Shown here: one piece after another, positions 45,982 to 58,370 of the stretch | Position numbering within the stretch: position 1 is the first letter of the stretch | Layout of the letters: each line of letters begins with the position of its first letter | NCBI GenBank assembly: GCA_014607495.2 | Contig: CP053159.1 | Span: forward strand, 13,461,501 to 13,525,500 | Direction: 5' to 3' | Source of the DNA: Carposina sasakii | Taxonomy: Eukaryota > Arthropoda > Insecta > Lepidoptera > Carposinidae | DNA length: 64,000 bases | The notes under the pieces: model-generated | Told to the model about the DNA's origin: nothing | Databases searched by the model: none | The model's input: the letters and a program-made list of their open reading frames with translations, nothing else | Program-made: the position numbers and the translations under genes

Positions 45982-46238
45982 TGCTTCTGCTCTGGGAGTA
46001 AAAAAAAAACGTGAAATACAACAGCTGCTTCTCTTCCCGGGCATACTGTACAAGTCAGTAGAGGGACAAGAAGGTCTTGGTGTTTTGTAGGCGATGGGCT
46101 GACCTTTCACTACTAACCGAACTTGTAAATCTCAACTATACCCTCAAAATTGGTCAGAAGTGGCACCATGTGGTCCTATCGCCCCTTGATGCTCTGCCTA
46201 CCTCGTAAGGGATGAAGGCATGATTATATATATGTATG
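45982..46238 (+). mobile_element. SINE D with perfect 12-bp target duplication
   Basis: TAAATAGATATT lies on both sides (45970-45981, 46239-46250). It begins near TGCTTCTGCTCTGGGAGTAA and ends in a TATATATGTATG tail. No coding and no A or B box. Confidence 0.86.
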
Positions 46239-46642
46239 TAAATAGATATTATAAGCTATCATAGCATACTGTTCTAATAATTCCGATTCCGAAACCGAAT
46301 TTATGCATACAGACTAACCAATTTCCTACACAACTCCATTTTGACCGACAATAAATATGGAAAGAGCGGACGGAACCATAAATACAGCGTCAATTGCTCT
46401 CGGTAGTGAAATAAATAAGACATTCTGTCTGTCTGTGGTCGTGTCAATGGAGTTAAAACGACGAGGAGGTTTGGGAATGTTTTGTTTATAGAAAACAGTA
46501 TCGCCTCTAAGGCCAGGTAGATACCTAAATAGTAGAGAAAATTATTTTAATATTTAACTTTCAAATATTTTCAAGATCAATGTCGCAGTTCAATTACTTA
46601 CTTGAGCTAGTAGATATTGATCTAGCTACCTCAAATGACTTT

Positions 46643-46993
46643 CTCTATTGAGGGATCGCCCGCCACCGGGCCCTATACCCTCCGCTGACCCTCGGATCTG
46701 CCTACTCATGATCACGAACACAAGACACTACAGTCGCAACGAGAAGCCAGATCCACCTAGCATGCAACCATAAATACATAGCTGCTAATCCGAAAACCAA
46801 TTAAAATTTTAATCGACATATGTTTCGCCAACACCCGTGGCATCATCAGGATTAGTTTTCCATGTTAGTTCTATCTACCGAACCCGGTATATCGGTAGAT
46901 AGAACTAACCTGGAGGGTATAGGGCCCGGTGGCGGGCGATCCCTCAATAGACATTTGAAGTTCCGAATAGTGACGCCTGATACAATTCAATAT
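46643..46993. mobile_element. HHE element: inverted-arm retroelement fragment carrying a hammerhead motif
   Basis: Flanks TCAAATGACTTT (46631-46642) and TCAAATGGCTTT (46994-47005) are a 12-bp target duplication with one change. The element starts CTCTATTGAGGGATCGCCCG. Near the right end the complement of this arm is followed by a unique tail (TTCCGAATAGTGACGCCTGA to CAATTCAATA). Between the arms are a minus-strand hammerhead motif and an 18-bp hairpin (46864-46881 with 46892-46909). Hammerhead motifs inside repeats with inverted partial copies are known from Penelope-like retroelements, so a Penelope origin is the best guess. No reverse transcriptase is present here. Confidence 0.65.
46787..46861 (-). 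ncRNA. Candidate hammerhead self-cleaving ribozyme
   Basis: On the minus strand the core pieces occur in the right order and spacing: CTGATGA (plus positions 46843-46849), stem II GCCA/TGGC around a CGGGTGT loop, GAAA (46823-46826), a short palindromic stem III (ACATATGT), and the cleavage triplet GTC (46815-46817). Stem I pairs TAATC (46850-46854) with GATTA (46810-46814) and continues after an internal loop as GAAAAC with GTTTTC (46855-46860, 46792-46797). Cleavage is predicted between 46815 and 46814. One flaw: the first stem II position would be a U-C mismatch. The layout is type I. Confidence 0.72.
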
Positions 46994-47005
46994 TCAAATG
47001 GCTTT

Positions 47006-49767
47006 GTTAAAAAGAGACCTTATTGATATCCCGTCTACTCGTATTGTCCCAGTCCCAGCCATCGCTCTGTTGATGGCTCGATAGCTGCCAGTTTTATGTT
47101 TATATCCGATTTCTCTAATGTTTATCTAAAAACTTTAAGTACGTGAAAGTAGAGATTGTTTAAACCAAATATTAGCCAATAGTTTTAGAGCGCCTTCACA
47201 TTCGCTATGCGCTATTCTAAACAATCAGTTATGTTTCGCATATTTCAATATGCAAATCTGATGCAACTGAGAAAACTTTCACGCTGCTGCACCTTATATG
47301 ATGAGGCGAACGTAATATAACCTGAAACTGATCATCACAACTCTTTTTTGTATTCTACTCCATGTTTGCTTTAGTTGGGATTGTTTAGTGGGTCTACTAT
47401 ATCAAAAGGACATTGATATAAAGTTTATTTACTGAAGTAAGAACTTTGAAGGTCGAAGAAAATTGTATTTGCAATAGGTATTTTTTTTAAAGTTACATGA
47501 CAATAAAGAAAATCAGAGACCTTAAAGCCGTACTCAGAAATACTCATTAATTTAGCCCTAAATAAGTATTTAACCAAAATGAAACTCGCTACTAATCAAA
47601 ATTTTAGATATACATCCTACTACATGTAATAAAAGATGTCAAAAACCCTTGTGATAATTTAAAATATCCTTGTTAAGTTAGAAAAATCGAGCCCGTTCGT
47701 ATTTAATAATACATTTTCTCCCCCAGAGTACTTCAAGTAAGTATTAAAGCAATGTAAGTATTAGTATTTAAATACAAGCACTAAAAAGAACTAGTTGCTA
47801 TCCGAGGGAAATTATAAAAGAGAATTCCATTTTAGTCCTTAATCTAATGGGTATAAAGTACTGGCACAGAGTAGTTTGCATGCGGTAGGTCAACTTTTAA
47901 AAGAATACATAAATTTTATTTTTAGTTACCGAGCTAAAATTAAGCAATAAGGAAGCTTAATAACACGAATATTAGGAAACATGGAGAATAGACGCTATGG
48001 GTATAACTTAACTACGAGTAAATATACTAAGACCACAAGATATTTTGGATTTAAGAGGTTACTTGCATCAATTGCATGTTTGTATATTTTAATTTTAAAC
48101 CTAATAAACTTTTACAGATGCAGTTATTATTCTTTTTGCAGAATAAAATCACCTAATGATAATGATTTTATTATAATATGTTAAACAATTTATGTTGTGG
48201 CATTTTTGTACTTATATGCAAAAATAATATAAAAGTTAGGCCATTTTCTGATTACTGGTAGAACAAAAGTAGTAATAACACGAAAGAATAATCCAAAACA
48301 GAACGAGGCAGCAATTTTTTTTTCGTAACTCAAGCAAACTTGCCAGCTTAAACAGTTTACCCGCTGAGCATATCTGTACTCTGCCACATCCGACCTACCT
48401 ACGGTTGCCTGAGAGCTATAATTGATTTTTTTTTTAATCCCCGACGACGGTGGAGACCTGTGATAAGTATAGATTAATGTCCCCGAGTTACCTTAAGTGG
48501 TACGACGTGAATTTTAATATCGACATTTTACCTTAACCTAAGTTTAATAGATGTGGGTCTGTACCTTTATTGTTGATTTACGGTTATTGGATTTTATAGA
48601 GAAAATGTTTAGGTTTAGCTCCCATAAGGGAGAAAAGGAGGCTGTGTTTTTAGGGTTCCGTATGTAAAGTGGAAAAGAAATCGTTGTGGGATTACTTGGA
48701 TGATTTGATCACTGTATCTAGATAGAGATTAAGTATACTCGTTATTTGTTAAGTTTAAAGTAATTTGCCAATATACTTAAATTAAAATTAGTCTGTTTTT
48801 AATTAAAATTAAATGTTGCCTAGTCAGTAGGAATGTATTTCTAAACAATATGTTAGTTATTTACTACGTATAATTTTTGATGACGAAACAAAAATAAAAA
48901 CATCAATTTCTTCAGCTCAGACAATGTATTGCAGATCACACAAACTCAAACATGAAAAAACTTAAGACATACAGATAAAAAAACTTAAAACATATTTCAC
49001 TCGACTGTTCTCAACTCAATAAAATCCCGAACTATCGCGCGATCCTTGTAAAACTTTTTATACATTAAAATGATTCGATAGTTCTGATGTATGGCACCGA
49101 GTTAACCGTTAATCATTTTTGAAAGCGAGTGTCATATTAATGGCCCAACTTTTGGACCAACTTCTGCCAACTTTTGTGCGAGTCCAAATTTCAGCCTCGG
49201 ATCGGTGGGGTCGGATAACCGGTCATATTTATCGCCTTTGCTAAATGTTGATTCTTTGTTTCAATATTTGGCTTTCGTACTTTTGTGGATCTTACAACAA
49301 GTAAAAGTAATTACTCTATTGAAGCGAATATGATTTTCAGAACATTAAAAAATTTATATGTGTACCTACCTACGTATGTATGTATGTAATATTTATAGAT
49401 GTGACAGTATTTTTACAGCACATTGCAATACTAGATTATGAGACAACTCGTATGCAGATGTCTTAGGTCAAAAGTGGCTCAAAATTAGTTCGTGAAACAC
49501 ACACGGATGCCAGTTTTGTTTGCTTGAACTTGGCATGACACACAACCGCGTACCTAGATTCCAAATCCTAGGCTAACTTTGTATGAAGACAATTTGAAGA
49601 TGTAATCGACAGTCCTCGAATTTGGTCTGTAGAAGTATAGAAATAGGGTGTTACATGATAATTTTATAATTATGCAATAATTTAGCACCACAAGCTAGTT
49701 CTTTTAAAACAGGTTCTTAAAAAAGCTGTGTCAAATGTTGTGTGAAAAAAGTTTTAAGCCTGTATTC
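47006..49767. other. Long intron-like stretch, nothing recognised
   Basis: AT-rich with short frames only. TAGGGTTCCGTA (48651-48662) is a small motif also present at 11468, probably a repeat scrap. A GTAT microsatellite lies at about 49373-49388. Confidence 0.4.
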
Positions 49768-50121
49768 TAGACGTGTGCGCCGCGCTGGCGCGCCACCGCC
49801 GCCGGCGTTTTCTTCAGGCCTCCGCCGCCGATTTGCTTTTCGGCGTGAAATCGGCGCCATTTAATCGTTTAAAAACTACTTATGCACACTTTTAAGGTCC
49901 AGCGCCGCTGGTACAGCTTTGGCGTCGGCAGCTATTAGCAGGAGCGTGCACAGCGCATCCATTAGACTGCCAAATTTTGCGCACTTTTGAAAGATCCAGC
50001 GGCTACCTCAAATAAAAACTATGGAGATATATCTCAATTTTTCACCCCGAAATCACGCCGCCGCTGCCGATTTTTTACCGGCGTCCGCCGCCGATAATTA
50101 TATCATCGACGCACACGTCTA
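49768..50121. mobile_element. GC-rich MITE, hAT-like
   Basis: Ends TAGACGTGTGCG and CGCACACGTCTA are perfect 12-bp inverted repeats, and CTGTATTC (49760-49767) and CTGTATTG (50122-50129) form an 8-bp target duplication with one change, as for hAT transposons. The 354-bp interior is full of GCCGCCG-type runs, in sharp contrast to its AT-rich surroundings, and has no coding frame. Confidence 0.78.
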
Positions 50122-50378
50122 CTGTATTGTATATTCTATGTAATTTACGCCTGTCTCCAGCAGCAGTGGACTGCTCATGGCTGAAAAAAATTCCATACGT
50201 TGTAGACACGGCTGTTTCACCAAAATAGGATCGACAAAACTTCAGATACATAAGTGAGACCCCACAGCCACGTTTACATTGGGGGGACAACATTAATGAT
50301 CAATGACAAGTTGCTACCTTATCGCCTAAAAGATTCTTTGAGATCTTTAGTCGACTCTTACGACATACACGGGAGGAG

Positions 50379-50480
50379 ATGCAGCTGATGTATTCTAGTA
50401 ATATGCAGCTGATGTATTCTAGTAATATGCAGCTGATGTATTCTAGTAATATGCAGCTGATGTATTCTAGTAATATGCAG
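50379..50480 (+). repeat. 24-bp tandem repeat, four units
   Basis: Units start ATGCAGCTGATGTATTCTAG at 50379, 50403, 50427 and 50451 and are identical, with a 6-base partial unit at the end. Related single motifs occur near 21948, so it probably grew from a SINE-like repeat. Confidence 0.92.
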
Positions 50481-50704
50481 TCTACTCTAGTTTTATCGGT
50501 ATGGGAACAAATTGTAAACTACATTTAGCAACAACATACCTATTCGTTACCTAATTTATCATGCAAGAGTCGTCGCTAAATTCCGTATTGATGGAATATA
50601 TGGACGCGGCTGGATTATCAATTATAGTTTATCTGGTACTAGTTTATCTGGGCCATTTTCAGCGTTGATGGGATGACAAACATATAAATTAACATGACTT
50701 TTTT

Positions 50705-50960
50705 GACGGCCGATTGGTCTAGTAGGTAGTGACCCTGCCTACGACGCCATAGGTCCTGGGTTCGAATCCCGGTAGGTGCAAACATTGATATGATGAATAT
50801 TGATGTTTGTTTCCGAGTCATGGATGTTTCTATACTTATCTATGTATTTATATACCGTTACTTAGTACCCACGACACAAGACCTCAGGGATCTTAGTGTG
50901 GGACTAGGTTAATGTGTTGTGTAGTGTGTGAATATATTATTATTATTATTATATATATTA
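50705..50960 (+). mobile_element. SINE A, full copy with ATT microsatellite tail
   Basis: Head GACGGCCGATTGGTCTAGTA, B box GGTTCGAATCC, body TTTCCGAGTCATGGATGTTT to GTGTGTGAATA, then an ATT run to about 50960. Confidence 0.82.
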
Positions 50961-51610
50961 TTATGACTGTTCAAAGGCTATACGAACATGGATTTGGTTT
51001 GTAATTACAAACCTTTGGTTACAAAACAACGAATTATTGCCCTGATGAACACTTACTTACTTGCCATGAATTGGTAAGTGGATATCTGGCAACCTCGGTT
51101 CGTGAACACACCCCTGTCTATATGAATGTATCGATATTTAATTACATACATTGTATATGTGACACATTACCTGATACCACTCTTGTAATTTGATTTAAAT
51201 ATATATTTATCCTACACTCTAACTAACCTATTATCTGGCATAAAATCAAATGCCGCTATCGACATTAAATATGCATGTGAAATCTGAAAATTTCGCACAA
51301 AGTGCAAAGCGAAAATCATTTTACTAAAAATCAGTTCATAAATTTTATAAATTTTCGCCAAAAGCGTTTAGGCGTTTTTTGTAATAAATTGAAAGGCCTG
51401 TATGATTGATGAAGCCTGGGTTACAGCTTGCGCGAAATATAAAAGTAATAAAGGTGTCCATAATATACGAGAAAACTATAACGTACACGGGCGTTGAGAG
51501 TTTACAAACAAAATTTATTAGTTCACTTTTTACACAGTCTGTATTCACATATCTTATTATTACGTGCTTACAATGTATATTTTTCTGTAAATTTTTATTT
51601 TAGTTTTCTT

Positions 51611-51757
51611 ATAAAATTATTAATAAAGAAAATGGAAAAAATTCTTCACCCGAGTGGGAATCGAACCCACGACCGCTGCAAACCGTGCCAGCCGCTATAA
51701 CCACTAAGCCACCGGGTCAATTACTCGGATGACGAATTTTACCATCTCTTTTCTAAA
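51611..51757 (-). mobile_element. SINE B, full reverse copy with 5' extension
   Basis: The minus strand reads AAAAGAGATGGTAAAATTCG, CATCCGAGTAATTGACCCGG, the A box TGGCTTAGTGG, the B box GGTTCGATTCC and the family tail. The 5' extension is shared with the copy at 11085. Confidence 0.8.
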
Positions 51758-52199
51758 TTACATATTGGCAACGTTATTCTTCATCCCGATGGCTATACAC
51801 TAGCCAAATCTCGGCGAACAAAGCTGAATCCCTCAGCACTATGTTTAAAGATGAAGAAATCTGCAATGTATAACATTTATTTTAAACCACGCGTTCAATT
51901 AGAGATATGCATGCTTATGTACATTATCTATGATTATTTTCTGTATATTATGTTGGTGCACAATGATAACCCACTTCGGTAATACATCCTTGTACCTATA
52001 TATTGTATGTACATATTTACAATGAAAGGAAAACTATTAACTAGTTTGGAATTAGGTAAATTCGCAATGCTATCTGCATTATCTTTCCTACACTAATATC
52101 CCTAGGGTCTTGTGTCATGGGTACTAAGCAACGATAAATAATAATTGTTATGCAAATGTTTAAATACCAAGATGAAGTTAATATGCTATGTCACAATGC

Positions 52200-52490
52200 T
52201 AGCTGACCTTTTTTATATTAAATAGGCTTACGCTTGACCACAACGCGCCCTATGGTAAGCACTGTTGCAGTCTAAGATGGAGCGCGCTTGCCTAAAAGAA
52301 ACCGGTTCACTCTCGACTTGAAGACCGCAAGATTATAGTTCATGGGGAACAGAGATTCAGGCAGGGAGTTCCACAGCTTGGCCGTTCGCACTATGAATGT
52401 AGAAGCAAAACGCTTTCAGCACTGTGAACCAGTGTCGCCTTGACGTTTCTCTGGTTGTCCGGTGGTAGGAAGGGTGCTAGTTAAATCCAA
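52200..52490 (-). pseudogene. LINE C-terminal fragment
   Basis: On the minus strand the frame reads [19 protein letters not shown], then [20 protein letters not shown] and ends RAPS with a stop at 52272-52274. One stop precedes KRF. The FK-x-RVN-x-FLL ending is typical of Jockey-type insect LINEs. About 70 bases of 3' UTR follow. Confidence 0.78.
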
Positions 52491-52689
52491 ACAGAACTGT
52501 TACGAAAATAAGTTTTTTTTTTAACACATTAACCTAGTCCCACATATACACCACATATCCCACAAATACATATAAAAATACTTTAAAACTACCCTGATAT
52601 CTCTTTAACCGGTTTCCAGTCCTCTATGGCTTATATTTCTAGTTAAATGAAACAAACTAAATAAAGTTTTTTCCATCCAACCGTATAAA

Positions 52690-52760
52690 TTCGTCATTCC
52701 GTCCATTATCCCCAAAAGAGGTTGGGCAATTTACACACCCACTTTTCGCCATTTAAATGA
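52690..52760 (+). repeat. Short repeat with GAGGTTGGGCAA motif
   Basis: Third copy of the motif described at 35420 (CCATTATCCCCAAAAGAGGT, TTTACACACCCACTTTTCGC). Confidence 0.45.
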
Positions 52761-52779
52761 TAAATAATAATAATTGGGA

Positions 52780-53774
52780 AAAATAAATTAAGTAAAATAT
52801 CCGTATGCATTTAAAGCACCGTGATATCTCTTCAAACCGGTTTCCAACCCGTCTCTCTGTTACCGGAAAATCATAGAGTAGGTACGGATTAAACTCACGA
52901 TTCATGCAGTTGTACTTTATCTGTGGATATTAAACTCTTTGTCTGTGTGCTTTGCATATTTTTAATAAGCATTGTGGGGGTTTCGCTATAAAAATATATT
53001 CGCTAGGCTTTGAGCACAGAATATTTTAGATGCAAAGATTTTGCTCTTTTATTTCTTGGTTAGCGTGGTCAAAGAACTATTTGTTATTTTTAAAGGTTGG
53101 GAGTTTTGTCCCTATTTATGTAATAGGCAGTAAGTTAGGTACCTGACAATATTTTTCTTTATAAATGTACTAAAAGATGGCAGAATTATAAAACTGTTCG
53201 CAAAAGAATTATTTTTCTCATGAAATCTTATCAAGATTTAACCATTTTTACATAATTACACTCTTTCCGGAAACAAGCAGCTCCATGCTTGTGAAAATAC
53301 ATGCAATAACTTGTAGACTTATATCATAGTATATTTCTCTACCAGAAACCAAAGTTAACTTTGGCTCCATTCAATAATCTCAAACGATTTTTAAATGGTT
53401 ATAAATCTAAAATTCGTGTATAATCGAGCAATTTACGAACTTATTTTTAATAACCTGTCAAGAAGTATCCAGACTAATGCGATGATCACATAAATCGACA
53501 CCAGTAGCCAGCCTATCTAACACTTAACCTATATTCCCTTAATAATCAATAACCATACCTGTTATAGGGGATTTGTATAAACTCAGTATAGGCTCGGTCA
53601 TGAGCGCGCCGGGTTCTGCAAGGTAAAGTAAGTTCTGTTACAACTCTCTGCCGACGCCATTTTTAATACATCCGACAAACTTTGCTGTGGCCGTTCGTAT
53701 AACCTACACGAATGTAGTATTTGAAGGTTTTACATGGCTTTGATAAATACCTAGAATTTAAAACATTTTCCTCT
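52780..53774. other. Unassigned stretch
   Basis: AT-rich, with no recognised family or exon. Confidence 0.35.
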
Positions 53775-54115
53775 TTTCATACTGTAGCTCATCATCTTCC
53801 TGCCCTGTTCTCATTTATTTGGGGTCGGCGCAATATGTTCTTTTCTTCCATTCATCCCTATTATCCGTCATCTCATTGCTCACTCCCAGTATACGCATAT
53901 CCTCCCTCACACAGTCAATCTAACACTTCTTTGGTCCACCTCTTCTTTTATATCCATCCACACTGATGTACAACGCTCTCTGAAAAATATGCATTCCATC
54001 CTGTCGCTTTACATGCCCGTACCAAAACAGACGGTTCCTTCGTAACTTGTCTGTAATCGGCGCAACTATTCAAACTTCCTCTTATATACTCATTTCTTAT
54101 TTTATCCATTCAGAA
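53775..54115 (-). pseudogene. LINE C-terminal fragment (RTE-like)
   Basis: Minus-strand frame: RRNRLFWYGHVKRQDGMHIF, then YKRRGGPKKC, a stop, IDCVREDMRILGVSNEMTDN and DEWKKRTYCADPK with TAA at about 53815-53817. RLxWYGHV and DCxREDMR are landmarks of RTE-type LINE tails in insects. The internal stop replaces the residue before IDC. Confidence 0.82.
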
Positions 54116-57100
54116 CATACAGTTTTTCTTTCACGTTTAATGTAAATAATAGTTAACCTAAAGCTTAGACGAGATTACATCGAATTGACAAATACTGTAC
54201 AATAATTTGAAAGTTATGTAACAATTTTATTTACACTTCCCGCCTCCATGGCTGAAGCTATGAAAGTTTTTACTGCTGTCACCACTTTTATCGAGCGCAG
54301 AAATTCATCTCGTCACATCAAACTAAAGGATAGTAGTCGATAAACGAGATACGACTTATAGCTCGTTTCGCTTTTTAGGTATTAATAAACATTAAGTATG
54401 CTGTACACTTGTTAAATACAAGTACATCCTAACCTATTTATATTATAATCTATTTTTTTTTTTAGAAGAGATGGTTATTATTCCTTTACACAAAAGCTAC
54501 CGAATGGATTTTGATGAAACGTACTACTTAACATAACAAATGCTACTAGTTCCAAGTCGCAAGCGTCCGCTAGCTATACATAATTAGTAAAATAACTCGT
54601 CTGAAATATTGTCATTAATGATAAAATAACCTTAGTTCCTGAATTATTACCTACATGAATTTATCATTGCAGACAGCAGCGGATAGTTCGCAGACATATT
54701 AATATATTCATAATAGATTTTCAGGCAGGTACTGTAAATAATAAATTATCATGTACCTACCGTCTAATAATCAAGGCCATTTGATAACGTTATCTAACCA
54801 GCCTGTTTGACAAAGGCTTTCATAACATACGACTAAATAGATGTAATAAGGTACATTATCTTTTATATTAACTATGTTTTATAGAAAATGTTTTATATTA
54901 ACTATAAAGGTAAAGTTCGTTATACTTGTAAATGTCTTTTAAAATATAGGTATACAGCTATCGCTTAAACTTTTAATATAATACTTTACATAAAAATATA
55001 TAAAAAGTTTGTCGAATGTATTTAAAAACTGGACTAGTTTGTTCACGTACCTGGCTGAAATGATTCAAATCATACTTAATACATAATGTATGGTAATTTA
55101 ATTACATACTTTTGACACACTTATTAAGATTTTCTTTATTCAAGTTTTACAGTAATATATATGTTCATAATTTTCTCATATATAAAAGTAGGGTAACAAT
55201 AAATTATTACCGCTCACATAATCGGGTAAAAACATAATATAAATAACCATTCCTGAAATTCAATGGGTTGTTCTGATTCAAAGTTGACCGCCAGTGATGC
55301 ATATTACTTATTAATTTATTTGTTTTTTTTTTTTTCAATTGGAATATCTTAAAACTAAATACCTACAACGTCCCACAAAACTGCTTGCCTTATCTATTAA
55401 CTTACACTATCCACGCTCTCCGTGGAAACACAAAATATTACACATACACACAACATGCCTTAAAAGGTGTACAAAGTTTTCTTCCTATTATATATTACTA
55501 ACTCACAAAATATTATCTACCAAAACATAACAATCACGGAACGTGTAAACATAATATATCTAAATCCTTTTTCAGAATCTGGTAAGCATCCAACATATCA
55601 GACATCTGTGGAGAATCGCCAGTGAACTTAGGAGATATTATTGTTTCCAAACAATATTAAATTTAAATGCCCCAATCTTAATTGAAATCTTATTATACTG
55701 GAGTACGGAATCGTCTGAGTACGGACCGTTGTTGGTGTATTGTTACATATTTGATATGTGTGTAACTTTGTTTTTCTTTTGTGGAATAGAAAGTGGATTT
55801 GTATTGATTATGATAATCATTTTTGATGAAACGATCGAGACGGTAATTTCTTATAATGTAAATTTAGGAAATCCTTTACTCAGTACATACATGCAATAAC
55901 ACTCATCACTTTCACGTATCATAACTATAAAATAATAATATATCAAACAATATTAAAAATTATATCTATAATTCTGTGCTAATGAGAGTGCTAATGAGAG
56001 AGTGCTGTGAAAAGTGGTGTATTTTTGAACGCCTACAATTTTAGGAATAGACGCACAAAATTAATTTAAAATAAATTAAGTAAAAGTATCATGTTTACAA
56101 ATGCCGTTACAAGTTTTCATAGCACACAATTGCGTCAAGTAACACTCCCGATATCACACTATCAAATAACATTGTTGCGTCGTATGCTTCAATGCATTAT
56201 AAAAGCGAACTTTAACTCTACAATATTGGCTTTTAAAGCCTTAGTGGTTTCTCGGGTTAGTGCACAACGGATATTATGCAAACTACCACAAAAGCAGGGT
56301 GGAAGGTCACCGTGACTAATTATTGACGACTACACCGTCCTGATAGCATTGACCTTCAGATGAATGTAGGGAAATGCGAATTAATACACTACATATTTAC
56401 GTATTTAATTCTTCATACTCGTCTTCTGAATTTCAGGGATGATAGATTTAAACTGTTGTTATTATAGTAACGTTTTGCCTAAGCCTTAAGCCGTAGTAAG
56501 CATTTTCATTTATAATTAACTTTCTATTTATTTATTTTACTAAGTCAAAAAACTCTATTAAGTTCTTTTGGGTCATGAAGGGTATCATAATCATCATATT
56601 TGTGATTCTAAATAAACACAACATACGCATGACGTGATTGAATTTTCACTGTAATTCCATTTGCGCAAATAAAAACTATTTGAAAACATTCTTGAATTAA
56701 ACGGTTTCAAAAAACCTAAAGAGCAATAAAAATTATATTACTAACAAAAAACTTTTGAAGAATAAGATTTTAAACCAATATTGGACGGCCCGACCCAGCC
56801 GATCCTAATCGACATGAAAAATCTACTAGACTCTGATTAATTCCCCAGTCTCACTACTTCTAGAACCTACGAGTAAGTGCTAAGATAACGAAAATAAATA
56901 GTCCTGAAAAATTCAGGGTTTTCTAAATTTTCCACCCGTTCCGTTAATTGATGGCTGCGAAGTAGTTTCAGCTGTCGTCCATTTCACAATTGTAATTGGA
57001 TCTTGGTTTAATGTTGATTTTTGGTAAGATTTTTATTTTTCGACTAATGGCCCATTAGCGACTTCACTTGATAAACCACCAGAAAAAAAAAACCTAGTCA

Positions 57101-58244
57101 GAGACATACAGAGAATTGTATTAAAATAAATAACCTATCGTATCGTTAGGTATCTTTTTTTTTGACGCAAAATTTTTTTGGTCCAATTTCCAAGTTATTG
57201 TCATAATTTTCGACATATATTGCACTATAAAACTTATGACCGTTGCTATTAATATTAGGTATGTAATTTAATTACTAATAAAATTTAAGATTAGTTTACT
57301 CCACTTTGATCAGATTTCATTCATAAATTTTTAAATAAATATTTGTATTTATTAATTATTTTATTTTATTTATTTATTTATTTAGACACACTTACAGAAC
57401 ATACATTAAGAGCAACAATAATTACACTTACAACTAAAAATCTGATGTATGTGCCAATTATAGGTGTGCTACATCATTCACAGATAATATTATATTTTAT
57501 TACGAATGATTAATTATTATGTACCATCATGTTATTATAAAATGTCACACACTTACTCAACCAATATTGTTCATTACCACCTATTTTTGTTAAAAAAAAT
57601 CTGACCTCAAGAAACACGGCCCACGTGTTTAAGAAAATAAAGCTCTGCCCTTAATAAACAAAGGCCAAACTCACAGCCGCGATAAGCAATCTAAATAATA
57701 AAAAAACAGGCGCCAACTTCGTATTGTTGCTATAAATATTACAAAAACTAGGCTTTTAGGACGGCATTATTTATCAACTTTTTGTCGCGAGAGTTTTACA
57801 AGCTTTTATTTAGTTTTTATTTATACCTCCAACATAATACTGAGATAAAACTACTTTTTCCATGTGAACCTTAATAAGTGTGTCAATTGTAATTTTAATT
57901 ACATTGTCATGAAAGTCTATGAGCCTAAACACGTGTAAAATGAGTCATTTCAGCCGGAGATCGTTCTGAAAACTCACCTCCGCAAAGCAGAGACATTGGT
58001 GTATTTTAATACAAAAAACCTCCTAAACTATACCCAAGTCAATCTTACACCTAAAACTAGCGTTACCTACTTCATCTAAAGAAGGCAATCAAAAACTTTG
58101 TACTTGAAAAATAGCCCCACTAAACACTACTAGATGGCACTAAAAAGACACGATTCAATATTTGAAATTAATACATCAAAATTGGTAACAAAAAAACACT
58201 TAAGTGTTTGCTTTTGTTATCATAAGCGCATAAGCATTGTCGTG
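54116..58244. other. Long AT-rich stretch, nothing recognised beyond simple repeats
   Basis: T-rich runs occur at 54453 and 55320, and a TTTA/ATTT run at 57357-57390. At 54470-54600 a phrase (CCGAATGGATTTTGATGAAA, CCGCTAGCT) suggests an old HLE. No exon-like segment was found in these 4.1 kb. Confidence 0.4.
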
Positions 58245-58370
58245 TATGTGACGCGGTGTCGCCGAGCGACGTGCGTGCGGCGCGACGGTTGCCGGGCGAC
58301 TGACGGCGAGTCGGTGACGTCACGGTGACGGACCGCGCACGCGCCCGTGCCGCCTCGAATGAGTCTCATT
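58245..58370. promoter_or_regulatory. Isolated CpG-rich patch with a CRE-type site, candidate promoter or 5' exon
   Basis: About 125 bases are dense in CG dinucleotides (GTCGCCGAGCGACGTGCGTG, CGCGCACGCGCC) amid AT-rich DNA, and they hold TGACGTCA, the full cAMP-response palindrome, at about 58315-58322. It has no transposon ends. It could be a start region of the minus-strand CELF gene or of another gene. No TATA box, start codon or splice donor was confirmed. Confidence 0.3.

Noticed and set aside
50379..50480. CRISPR-like array
   Set aside because: Units are directly adjacent with no spacers. It is a simple tandem repeat in an animal genome.
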